Origin: CAYMLQ01 sp964390795
Lineage (GTDB): Bacteria > Verrucomicrobiota > Kiritimatiellia > RFP12 > UBA1067
Direction: 5' to 3'
Length of the DNA stretch: 15,174 bases
NCBI GenBank assembly: GCA_964390795.1
Contig: CAYMLQ010000106.1
Location: 1-15,174 of the forward strand
Shown: piece after piece, positions 1 to 6,208 of the stretch
How the letters are laid out: every line of letters begins with the position of its first letter
Numbering within the stretch: position 1 is the stretch's first letter
Position numbers and translations under genes: made by a program
The notes under the pieces: generated by a model
Seen by the model: the letters and a program-made list of their open reading frames with translations, nothing else
Database searches by the model: none
What the model was told of the DNA's origin: nothing

Positions 1-114
1 GAAATCATCCGCACCTGCGGCTACCTCTCGCCCGCCCATTTCCAGCGCGAGTTCCGAAAAATCCACCGCCTCTCACCGCAGGAATACCGTCAGCGTTTGC
101 GTGGCTCCTTCTGA
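1..114 (+). CDS. AraC-family transcriptional regulator, C-terminal fragment (5' end outside window)
   Basis: An open frame enters from the window edge and stops with TGA at 112-114, leaving 37 residues. It reads as the last helix-turn-helix and tail of an AraC/XylS DNA-binding domain. The pattern G-Y-x-S-x-x-H-F-x-R-x-F-R-K (residues 7-20) is followed by L-S-P-Q-E-Y-R, which is the classic second HTH and closing helix of the family. The sensor domain and start lie outside the window. Only 8 bases separate its stop from the stop of the convergent minus-strand gene. It is not closely similar to the AraC genes at 9253 and 14914, so it is a separate regulator. The family call is firm; its target is unknown. 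Confidence 0.85.
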   Translation, partial: EIIRTCGYLSPAHFQREFRKIHRLSPQEYRQRLRGSF

Positions 115-122
115 TTTCACCT

Positions 123-593
123 TCATGGAACAACGGCTCGTCCGCTCACCAGCACGCGCGAGGGCCGGCTCGGTTCAGCGGGATAGATCGTTATGCGGCA
201 CTGCGGCACGGTGCGGTCGAACATGTCATACTCGCAATGAAAGCCTGCCTTTTCGAGTAACGGGATCACCCAGCCCGGACAGTGGTCGCAATAGCGCGGA
301 AACGCGCCCGCGTCGTTGTCCATCGCCTTGGCCAGACTCGGACATCGGTTCATCACCAGCTCGAAACGGTCCGGGTAGAGGGTGCCGCACATGTCGCAAT
401 TCTCCTCAACCGCGATGCGGCCCCAATAGGCCTTCATCCCGGCCAGTCCCTGTGCCTTGAACAGCTCCAGACAGTACATCTCCTGCTGTTCCGAAACCAC
501 ACGGTAGTACTCCTCCAGAGCGTTTCCGCCCTGCGCGTCTAAGAACTTGAAAACTTCGTTATAAAAACGGACGAACTGATCGCTCGGAATCAT
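123..593 (-). CDS. ATC-hydrolase-like small protein, second of a tandem paralogous pair
   Basis: 156 residues, no signal peptide or membrane segment, so probably cytoplasmic. The C-terminal half resembles the L-2-amino-thiazoline-4-carboxylic acid hydrolase family (PF14196): N-R-C-P at Cys84, C-D-x-C at Cys102/Cys105, and a final cysteine (Cys132) in a short strand ending R-I-T-I. The spacing Cys84-Cys102 (18) and Cys102-Cys132 (30) nearly repeats that of the gene upstream (18 and 28). A Trp (Trp57) lies 27 residues before the first Cys, against 26 in the neighbour. This supports a divergent duplication. The start ATG overlaps the neighbour's TGA (ATGA), with GGGAG as ribosome binding site, so the two are probably translationally coupled. 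It is the last gene of the cluster. The substrate is unknown; known members hydrolyse a cyclic thiazoline acid, and here the reaction may be different. The family call rests on motif layout read by eye. Confidence 0.6.
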   Translation of the reverse strand: MIPSDQFVRFYNEVFKFLDAQGGNALEEYYRVVSEQQEMYCLELFKAQGLAGMKAYWGRIAVEENCDMCGTLYPDRFELVMNRCPSLAKAMDNDAGAFPRYCDHCPGWVIPLLEKAGFHCEYDMFDRTVPQCRITIYPAEPSRPSRVLVSGRAVVP

Positions 594-1075
594 GATTGCG
601 ACTCCCGCACGTTAGAACTCTCGCACTTTAGAACTTTAGAACGTCTCCTGATCGTCTGCACGCAGCTCCCCTCGCCCGTGATCTCCGTGACCGCCTCGAA
701 GGGCGTGCCCTCGCACCAGGCCTCGTTCAGCAGAACCGTCTGGTCGCAGAAAAACTCGGAAGGCGTCAGTCCCAGTTTGCGCAGGTGCTCCACTGCCGGG
801 CACGTTATAACCGTCATGACCACCGCGTCGTCCGCAATCATGAGCGCGAAGTCAGCGCCCTCGCGCTCCATGAAATAGCGCCAGTGCTCGACCAGTTCGT
901 CCCAGTCGCCGCGCTTCAGCCCCTCGTAAATCGACCGGTAGACCTGCTGCGCCGTGGCCGTGAAGACCTTGCGCAGACCTTCCCGCCCGTACCGGCGGCC
1001 GACGTATTCTACGGCGGCGTTCGTGCCGCCGTGAAAATCCTTGTGCAGTTCGCCTGTTTCCCGATAACGTAACAT
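590..1075 (-). CDS. ATC-hydrolase-like small protein, first of a tandem paralogous pair
   Basis: 161 residues from the ATG at 1075, which has a strong GGAGG nine bases upstream. The open frame runs further upstream, but that part overlaps the lyase gene and reads as low-complexity arginine/glycine-rich sequence, so I reject it. The core has the cysteine layout of the L-2-amino-thiazoline-4-carboxylic acid hydrolase family: T-C-P (Cys92), F-C-D (Cys110) and G-E-G-x-C (Cys138), preceded by a Trp (Trp66) in a helix. It is soluble with no signal peptide. The last 16 residues (SKVLKCESSNVRESQS) are encoded by an octamer-periodic DNA repeat, so the ancestral protein probably ended near R143-R145. 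It lies 47 bases after the lyase gene and overlaps the next paralogue by 4 bases. A hydrolase or other modifying role on an intermediate of the same pathway is inference. Confidence 0.6.
   Translation of the reverse strand: MLRYRETGELHKDFHGGTNAAVEYVGRRYGREGLRKVFTATAQQVYRSIYEGLKRGDWDELVEHWRYFMEREGADFALMIADDAVVMTVITCPAVEHLRKLGLTPSEFFCDQTVLLNEAWCEGTPFEAVTEITGEGSCVQTIRRRSKVLKCESSNVRESQS
595..642 (-). repeat. Octamer-phased short tandem repeat at the junction of the two ATC-hydrolase-like genes
   Basis: Read on the minus strand from 642 to 595, the DNA falls into six consecutive 8-base units, each beginning with G. Units 1, 2 and 4 are GTTCTAAA, GTTCTAAA and GTTCTAAC. Units 3 and 5 are GTGCGAGA and GTGCGGGA. 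Unit 6, GTCGCAAT, is degenerate and is followed by C and the ATG of the downstream gene. The period of 8 is out of phase with codons, yet the stretch is translated as the tail of the upstream protein, and its fifth unit supplies the GGGAG ribosome binding site of the next gene. This looks like an inserted or expanded microrepeat rather than protein-driven sequence. Confidence 0.6.
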
Positions 1076-1077
1076 AT

Positions 1078-1118
1078 CTTCTTTCCTCCGCGTCTTGGCG
1101 TCTCTGCGGGAAAACTCT
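1078..1118 (-). repeat. Dispersed intergenic repeat, copy 1, ending in a Shine-Dalgarno sequence
   Basis: This fills most of the 47-base gap between the lyase and the first ATC-hydrolase-like gene. On the minus strand it has the core GCAGAGACGCCAAGACGC followed by GGAGGAAAGAAG and then the ATG. A second copy with the same order of blocks lies at 11968-12010: TTTTCC, then GC-purine-rich, then GAAGACGCC, then GGAG plus A/G, then ATG. The copies are partly diverged. The repeat supplies the ribosome binding site of the downstream gene. Confidence 0.6.
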
Positions 1119-1122
1119 CTTC

Positions 1123-2022
1123 TCAATCCAATTCTTCCCGAAACTCCGCGAGACACGCCTCGATCTCCCGCTTGCGCGTCTCGGTCAGCGTCCCCATCTC
1201 CTGTATAAGCGTCAGCTCCGAGGCGCACAGCCCGAGACATTTCAGCGCGTATTTCTGGCCCACCCAGACCGTCTCCAGATTTGGGCCGTACACTCCGTGA
1301 AAGAGCCGGATGAAGCGGTCCTGCATTCGGACCGCCTCGGCGACATCGCCCGCGTCTACCGCCCGTGCGATACCCACCATGAACTTCGATCCCAGCGCTC
1401 CCATGCCGCAGAGCATACCGTCGTAACCGACCAGCAGTGCCTCGTCCACCGCCCACTCGTGACCTTCCAACAGCATGGGCTTGAGTCCCTGAGCCCGTTT
1501 CATCAGGATCAACTCGCGGCGCAGCCACATATTGCCGGCCGAGTTCTTGATCCCCTTCAGGTTCGGGTGCGACAGGATCGCCTCGAACTGCGCCAGCGAA
1601 AGGTCAATCTTGTTGTTAGGCGGACAGTGGTAATAATAGACCGGCCGGTCCGCGGCATCCAGTATGGTGCGGATGGTCCGCACCGGATCAGCCACGCCCA
1701 ACGCGGGCGGCAGCATGAAGACGTAACTGTCGAACTTGAACGCTGACGCCCGTTTCATATTTTCAAGCGCACGCGCCGTGCTCGCCGCAGTGATGCCTAC
1801 CAGCAGTTCGATTCGCCCCGCGAGAGCCTTGACGCTCTCAGCGATTAGCGTCTCGCGGAACCCGTCCGAGAACTGGTTCCCTTCGCCCATTGTCCCCAAG
1901 ATGAATATCCCGTCTAGGCCGTGACGGATGTTGCGTTCAAAGGTCCTGTTCAACCCCTCGATGTCCAGACCCCCATCCTCCGCGAGTGGCGTGACCGAGG
2001 CCGAATACACTTTCTTTTGCAC
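1123..2022 (-). CDS. nanA: N-acetylneuraminate lyase / dihydrodipicolinate synthase family aldolase
   Basis: 299 residues, the usual length for class I pyruvate-dependent aldolases of the NAL/DapA family (TIM barrel). These enzymes cleave sialic acid to ManNAc and pyruvate or do related aldol chemistry in the cytoplasm. Visible motifs are G-T-M-G-E-G at 43-48 (equivalent of the GTTGE loop that binds the pyruvate carboxylate), Y-H-C-P with the catalytic Tyr at 131, and G-I-K-N-S-A-G with the Schiff-base Lys at 159. AAGGA lies just upstream of the ATG. The stop of the secreted esterase gene is only 11 bases upstream, so the two are in one transcript. The neighbourhood (sialidase-like protein, esterase, kelch mutarotase and symporter) favours sialic-acid lyase over lysine biosynthesis. 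Another 2-keto-3-deoxy acid substrate cannot be excluded, so the gene symbol is tentative. Confidence 0.8.
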   Translation of the reverse strand: MQKKVYSASVTPLAEDGGLDIEGLNRTFERNIRHGLDGIFILGTMGEGNQFSDGFRETLIAESVKALAGRIELLVGITAASTARALENMKRASAFKFDSYVFMLPPALGVADPVRTIRTILDAADRPVYYYHCPPNNKIDLSLAQFEAILSHPNLKGIKNSAGNMWLRRELILMKRAQGLKPMLLEGHEWAVDEALLVGYDGMLCGMGALGSKFMVGIARAVDAGDVAEAVRMQDRFIRLFHGVYGPNLETVWVGQKYALKCLGLCASELTLIQEMGTLTETRKREIEACLAEFREELD

Positions 2023-2033
2023 GTTTATCCTTT

Positions 2034-2795
2034 TTATTTAGGCGGGTTTTCCGTTGTTTCCAGTTTCAAAATCACTTTAATCAGCAGATCTGCCACAAAC
2101 CGATGGCCCTTGTCATTCGGATGCATGCCGTCGAGCAGCAAGTCGTCTACCGACTGACCTTTGACTTTGCCGTATGCCTGAAAGGCCGCATACACGTCGA
2201 CAAGCGGCACCTTCTTGTTCTTGGCAACCGCTCGCACGCAGTCGGCGTATGGGCTCAGCGTCACGTTAAACCCGTCCGCGCGGTCTGGGCGATACGGCGG
2301 CTTACCGTACTGGCCCTTCAGGCCCGGGGTCCATCGGATCGGATTGGGGGTCATCAGGATGACCTGACAGCCTGCTTTCCGCAGCGTGTCGACAAAGCGC
2401 TCGAGGTTTTCGGCGTACTGGTTTTTCTTAACGCGAGACTCGGTGGCGGGCGGCTTTTTCCAGACGTCGACGGCCGAATCGTTGATTCCGAATTGGATGA
2501 CGACAAGATCCGGATGCCGATCAAGCACATCCTCCTCGAAACGGGCCTTCGCGTTTGCGGTGGTGTTCCCGCCGATTCCCGCGTTGATGATTTCGGCATT
2601 GATTCCTTTTTTCGGCAGATCGCGCGTGAGGCAGTCGGCATAGACCTGCAAAGTCCCGCGCGGCGCGGTGGTGGAATCGCCGAAAGCAACAACCGTGACC
2701 GCCTTGCAGACAGACGAGGTTTCCGCGCCAAGCACCAAACCCGCATACGACAGAACCATTATGCAGCAAAACGCTATCGTAACGATCCGCTTCAA
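2034..2795 (-). CDS. Secreted SGNH/GDSL-family esterase
   Basis: I chose the TTG at 2795 as start. AGGAGG lies four bases before it, and the protein then opens with a textbook signal peptide (two basic residues, a hydrophobic stretch of about 16, then L-V-L-G-A near residue 24). An ATG at 2837 is in frame but would put 14 extra residues before the signal and has no clear ribosome binding site. From the TTG the protein has 253 residues. SGNH blocks are all present: G-D-S with the nucleophile Ser41, Gly73-Gly76 in N-A-G-I-G-G-N, G-I-N-D with Asn105, and D-G-M-H with Asp222 and His225. It probably removes acyl groups from a carbohydrate in the periplasm or outside. A sialate O-acetylesterase role is suggested only by the neighbours. 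Confidence 0.85.
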   Translation of the reverse strand: MKRIVTIAFCCIMVLSYAGLVLGAETSSVCKAVTVVAFGDSTTAPRGTLQVYADCLTRDLPKKGINAEIINAGIGGNTTANAKARFEEDVLDRHPDLVVIQFGINDSAVDVWKKPPATESRVKKNQYAENLERFVDTLRKAGCQVILMTPNPIRWTPGLKGQYGKPPYRPDRADGFNVTLSPYADCVRAVAKNKKVPLVDVYAAFQAYGKVKGQSVDDLLLDGMHPNDKGHRFVADLLIKVILKLETTENPPK

Positions 2796-2850
2796 ATCCC
2801 CTCCTTTTCTGGTGAGTAACCACACTATCATTTTCAAGGGCGTTCAAGAG

Positions 2851-4230
2851 TTATTTAAGGCCGCAAGCATTCAAGCTTTCGGCCATCTTGCCCAACTCAG
2901 CCATGTTATTGGGATCGCTCTGCAAATTCCACGCTTCGTGAACGTCGATGCCGTCGAAACGGTTTGTGCACGTGACGTCCGACCAGAACCGTAAACGCTT
3001 GGCAAGACCGGGCGGGTCATTCGGCAGCCATTCCGAAAAGAGATATAGGCGGGTTTTCCCCTTGCAATAAGCCTGATACTCCCGCGCCGCCCAGATAAAC
3101 AGGTCTTCGCCCACCCGGCGTTGAATGTCCTCCTTCGCTTTCCAGTAGGCATGATCAGGGCTGGAGACGATCTCGAAATCGCCCAGAATGAAGGCGTCAG
3201 CGACACCTTCGGCCACCAACCGCTTCCAGTGGTTGGTGAACATGACCACCACATTCGTGCTGAAGTAGGGATCGGCGGCAAACTGCGTGTAGCGCCCGAG
3301 CTGAAGGCCGACCCAGAGTTCCTTGCCACGGCCATGGCAGAGCGTGGCCAGTTCGCGGTAGAGCTGCACCATCATATCGCCCTTCAGATCGTGCCAAGCC
3401 GCCTGATCGAACGTCTTGGCCGTGCGGAGATCGACGCCGTATTTCGATCGAAACGCATCCACGACGGGCTGGCTGTATCCGTAAAAGTCTTTTTCACGGG
3501 TGTTGGGCAGGTGGCGGCAGTGCGAGCTGGTGGAACAGTGAATGCCGTCGGCGCCGAGGTCGAGCAGCTCGCGCGCTTGCGCCACGCGGAACGCCCGCGC
3601 TTCCGGCCACGCGTAGTCCGTCAGTCCCTTGAAATAGGTCTTTCCGTCCTTGCCGACCCACTGGCAATGCGGATGCTCTTCGAGAAACTTCGAACGGTAT
3701 CCGGGGAAATAGTCGTCGAAGAGGTCGATCCACGCGATCACCTTCATGCCCTGCTTGTGCGCTTCGCGGATGAAAACTTCCGGCGGGTTGAAGGCGCTGA
3801 TGACCTCCGCGTAACGCGCTTGCCATGGTGTGCGCTGGGCGATGTAAGCCTCCGTGTCCGCAATGAAACCGGGAGCGGGGTTCGCCCGCACGTCGGCCGC
3901 GTCAAAGGATTCCGCCGGATACGACAGCTTGGTCCGGTAGGGAAGGTGTCCGAGGCACCCGCAGCGCACCAGAAGTGTCTGGCACCCGTTCCGCTTCAGC
4001 CGCGCCACCAGCTCAGCGACATCGCCCTCAGTCATCGCATGATCCCGCAGCCAGACCTCGTCGTTGATGTCTACGTCGACGATGAGTTCCGGCGAACCGT
4101 TTGTTTTCGGGTTCTGCGCCGTGGCCGCACTAACGCCCGCCGCAACCTCGCGTGCGCCGATCAAACCGGTCGCCGCAGTGCCCAAGACAATCGTCGCTCC
4201 TTTCAAAAATTCACGCCGCGAAGGTCTCAT
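2851..4230 (-). CDS. Tat-exported TIM-barrel protein, putative glycoside hydrolase-like
   Basis: 459 residues. The N-terminus carries a twin-arginine signal (S-R-R-E-F-L-K at 4-10, then a hydrophobic stretch and A-rich cleavage region to about 37), so it is exported folded. The remainder alternates strands and helices like a barrel hydrolase. I-A-W-I-D-L-F at 165-171, D-L-G-A-D-G-I-H at 224-231, L-F-S-E-W at 397-401 and F-D-G-I-D-V-H-E-A-W at 425-434 look like barrel strand ends with acidic residues. This recalls the broad GHL10/alpha-amylase-like group of uncharacterised secreted barrels in PVC and Bacteroidetes genomes. It is 25 bases downstream of the sialidase-like gene and 55 bases upstream of the esterase. 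The catalytic acids are not assigned. Carbohydrate processing is inferred from fold and context. Confidence 0.6.
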   Translation of the reverse strand: MRPSRREFLKGATIVLGTAATGLIGAREVAAGVSAATAQNPKTNGSPELIVDVDINDEVWLRDHAMTEGDVAELVARLKRNGCQTLLVRCGCLGHLPYRTKLSYPAESFDAADVRANPAPGFIADTEAYIAQRTPWQARYAEVISAFNPPEVFIREAHKQGMKVIAWIDLFDDYFPGYRSKFLEEHPHCQWVGKDGKTYFKGLTDYAWPEARAFRVAQARELLDLGADGIHCSTSSHCRHLPNTREKDFYGYSQPVVDAFRSKYGVDLRTAKTFDQAAWHDLKGDMMVQLYRELATLCHGRGKELWVGLQLGRYTQFAADPYFSTNVVVMFTNHWKRLVAEGVADAFILGDFEIVSSPDHAYWKAKEDIQRRVGEDLFIWAAREYQAYCKGKTRLYLFSEWLPNDPPGLAKRLRFWSDVTCTNRFDGIDVHEAWNLQSDPNNMAELGKMAESLNACGLK

Positions 4231-4255
4231 CGTGTGCTCTGCCTTATATTAAAAG

Positions 4256-6208
4256 TCATTGTTTCGAAACGGTTCTCAGAACCCGGAACCCCAGGCAGTT
4301 CATACGCCTGACCGGCGCGACATTACTCCGGCTGGTCACTTTACAAAAGGCCCCCAGCGAGTTCCAAGAACCGCCGCGGATCGCCTTTTCCCTGGCGTAC
4401 TGACCCTGTCCGGCATAAGCGCAGGTGTCACTGTAACAGTCATCCGTCCACTCCCAGACGTTTCCGCTCATATCATGGAACCCGAGTTCATTCGCGCCCC
4501 TCTGGCCGACCTCATGTGTTTGACGGTCGCTGTTGCCGCAATACCAGGCCGTGAATTCATCCGGCCATTTTCTATCGGAACAACCGCTGAACTCCGCATT
4601 CCTGCTCTTGTTGCCGCCCCGCGCGGCAAACTCCCACTCGGCTTCAGACGGCAAACGGTACAGCTCATTCTCAGGCAACCGGCCTGCATGGTGTTCGATC
4701 TGCGTCAGCGCCTCGCAAAAAGCGAGCGCGTCATGCCAGGACACATTTTCAACCGGAAGGTTATCGCCTTTGAAACAGGCCGGATTGGTCTTCATGACGG
4801 ACTGATATTGCGCCTGGGTGATTTCATGTTTACCCAGGAAAAAACCGCACCGCGCAACCAAGGGCGGGGAAGGCATCGCGTTCGTGCTTTTTCCGGAAGC
4901 GACATAAAGGAAGTCCAGACCGACACCGCCGGGAAGGGTCAACGTCTGCGCGGGACGAGACGAATCGGCATTCTGACCGGCACGAGCTTCAGCCGCGCCA
5001 CCGGTGAGTGGCGTCCGTAACTGAACCTCAATCAAACACCCGTCAATGTACGAATATGGCTTTAATCCTAAGTCGTTTCCATAAAAGACCACATAGGCGC
5101 GGTTCTCGCCCACGGGAATGATTGCCTGCGTCCCGCCAGATCCCGAACCCCACGGCCGCCCGCCGTTATATTCTGGCCGGCTGTAATAGACGGCTCCAGC
5201 TCGTTCATAGTTTTCGCCATCCGCGCTGATGAATATGACCGTGGGCCGGTCTCCCGGAATACAAAGTCCACAAACCATGACATACAAGCCATTGTTGAGC
5301 CGTTTAATTTCTGGAAAGTTTCCGCGAATATCAGTTTCCTGAGGCATGGACCACGTCTTGCCGTTGTCGGTGGACGTGACCTTCCACATATTATTGGTTG
5401 GCGGCCGCGAGTCGATGCGGGCAAACCCGACAATCGAGCCGTCTTCCTTTACCGCGAAGGTGGATTCGTTAAACCCCAGCGCTTTCGTTGCGGGCACCTC
5501 CTTGAACGCCAACTCGAATTCCCCCCAGGTCTTTCCGCCGTCACGGCTGCGATAAAAACCAGAGCCGTAAACAGCCCCCGGTTGGCGGGCGACGGTCGGG
5601 TAACAATAGGCGGACAGGATCAGATCGCTGTTCTTCAGGTTCACCAACGAACTCATACAGGAAATGATTGCTTGGCCAGGCGATTTCAGCTCTTGCAAGG
5701 GGTTGAAGGTTCGCCCTTCGTCCCGGCTGACCAGCATGATAATTTTCGAAGTCCGCAGATTCGCGGGATTAAGCTGACGAGTGTCCATGTGTTCAATAAT
5801 CAGCCTGGCCCCAAGGATTCCGCCGTCATCCAGAACCTGATTAAACATGACATAGCCACCCCCCTGTCTCTCTGTGTCCGGCTCAATTATTTTGTAGGGT
5901 TGCGACCATGTCTGACCTGCGTCCCATGACTCGACGAAGTATGTTTTGTTACCAGGGCCGGCGTCACCTCTGTCCCCAAAAGAAAGTACCCATTTACCGC
6001 TTCTGGTCGTAGCAATACCAGAAGGGTGAATCGCGCCCGCGACCGTGTCGTTGATCACGCCGTTGCGCAAAACCCTGAATTCGTATGGGGGCACCTCCGC
6101 AGGAATGCCAGTGTTCTGAGATAAGGCGACGATGCTGATCGTTGCCAACGCTGACGCGAGTAGCCTTCTGTTCAATATCATGTTATCCATAACCCAACCC
6201 GCCTTCAC
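4256..6208 (-). CDS. Sialidase-like BNR-repeat protein fused to an FGE-sulfatase-type domain
   Basis: 650 residues from a GTG at 6208 that overlaps the preceding stop (GTGA). In-frame ATGs at 6190 and 6181 are alternatives; the signal peptide (N-R-R-L-L-A-S-A, about residues 13-37) fits any of them. Four Asp-boxes (S-x-D-x-G-x-T-W/F) lie at 94-101, 161-168, 221-228 and 279-286, marking a six-bladed sialidase propeller to about 396. After a linker of about 25 residues, a formylglycine-generating-enzyme/EgtB-type domain runs from about 425 to 647, with E-I-T-Q-A-Q-Y, P-V-E-N-V-S-W, R-L-P-S-E-A-E-W-E-F-A, M-S-G-N-V-W-E-W and R-G-G-S-W. In true FGE the last motif is followed by two copper-binding cysteines. 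Here the first position is Ser617 and only Cys622 remains, so catalysis is doubtful. I see no FRIP motif in the propeller, so sialidase activity itself is unproven. Confidence 0.8.
   Translation of the reverse strand: MKAGWVMDNMILNRRLLASALATISIVALSQNTGIPAEVPPYEFRVLRNGVINDTVAGAIHPSGIATTRSGKWVLSFGDRGDAGPGNKTYFVESWDAGQTWSQPYKIIEPDTERQGGGYVMFNQVLDDGGILGARLIIEHMDTRQLNPANLRTSKIIMLVSRDEGRTFNPLQELKSPGQAIISCMSSLVNLKNSDLILSAYCYPTVARQPGAVYGSGFYRSRDGGKTWGEFELAFKEVPATKALGFNESTFAVKEDGSIVGFARIDSRPPTNNMWKVTSTDNGKTWSMPQETDIRGNFPEIKRLNNGLYVMVCGLCIPGDRPTVIFISADGENYERAGAVYYSRPEYNGGRPWGSGSGGTQAIIPVGENRAYVVFYGNDLGLKPYSYIDGCLIEVQLRTPLTGGAAEARAGQNADSSRPAQTLTLPGGVGLDFLYVASGKSTNAMPSPPLVARCGFFLGKHEITQAQYQSVMKTNPACFKGDNLPVENVSWHDALAFCEALTQIEHHAGRLPENELYRLPSEAEWEFAARGGNKSRNAEFSGCSDRKWPDEFTAWYCGNSDRQTHEVGQRGANELGFHDMSGNVWEWTDDCYSDTCAYAGQGQYAREKAIRGGSWNSLGAFCKVTSRSNVAPVRRMNCLGFRVLRTVSKQ

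Noticed and set aside
1076..1528. N-terminal extension of the first ATC-hydrolase-like frame into the lyase gene
   Set aside because: It overlaps the lyase in another frame and reads as Arg/Gly-rich low complexity, whereas the ATG at 1075 has a strong ribosome binding site.
2103..2819. 238-codon plus-strand open frame opposite the esterase
   Set aside because: It is fully antisense to a gene with all SGNH blocks and a signal peptide; no domain is visible.
3121..4311. 396-codon plus-strand open frame opposite the Tat-exported protein
   Set aside because: It lies fully antisense to a gene with a clear Tat signal and plausible fold. Its translation is arginine/valine-rich with no motif, as expected for the complement of GC-rich coding DNA.
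4256..4930. FGE-like domain as an active sulfatase-maturing enzyme
   Set aside because: One of the two catalytic cysteines is replaced by Ser617, and no sulfatase is encoded in the window.
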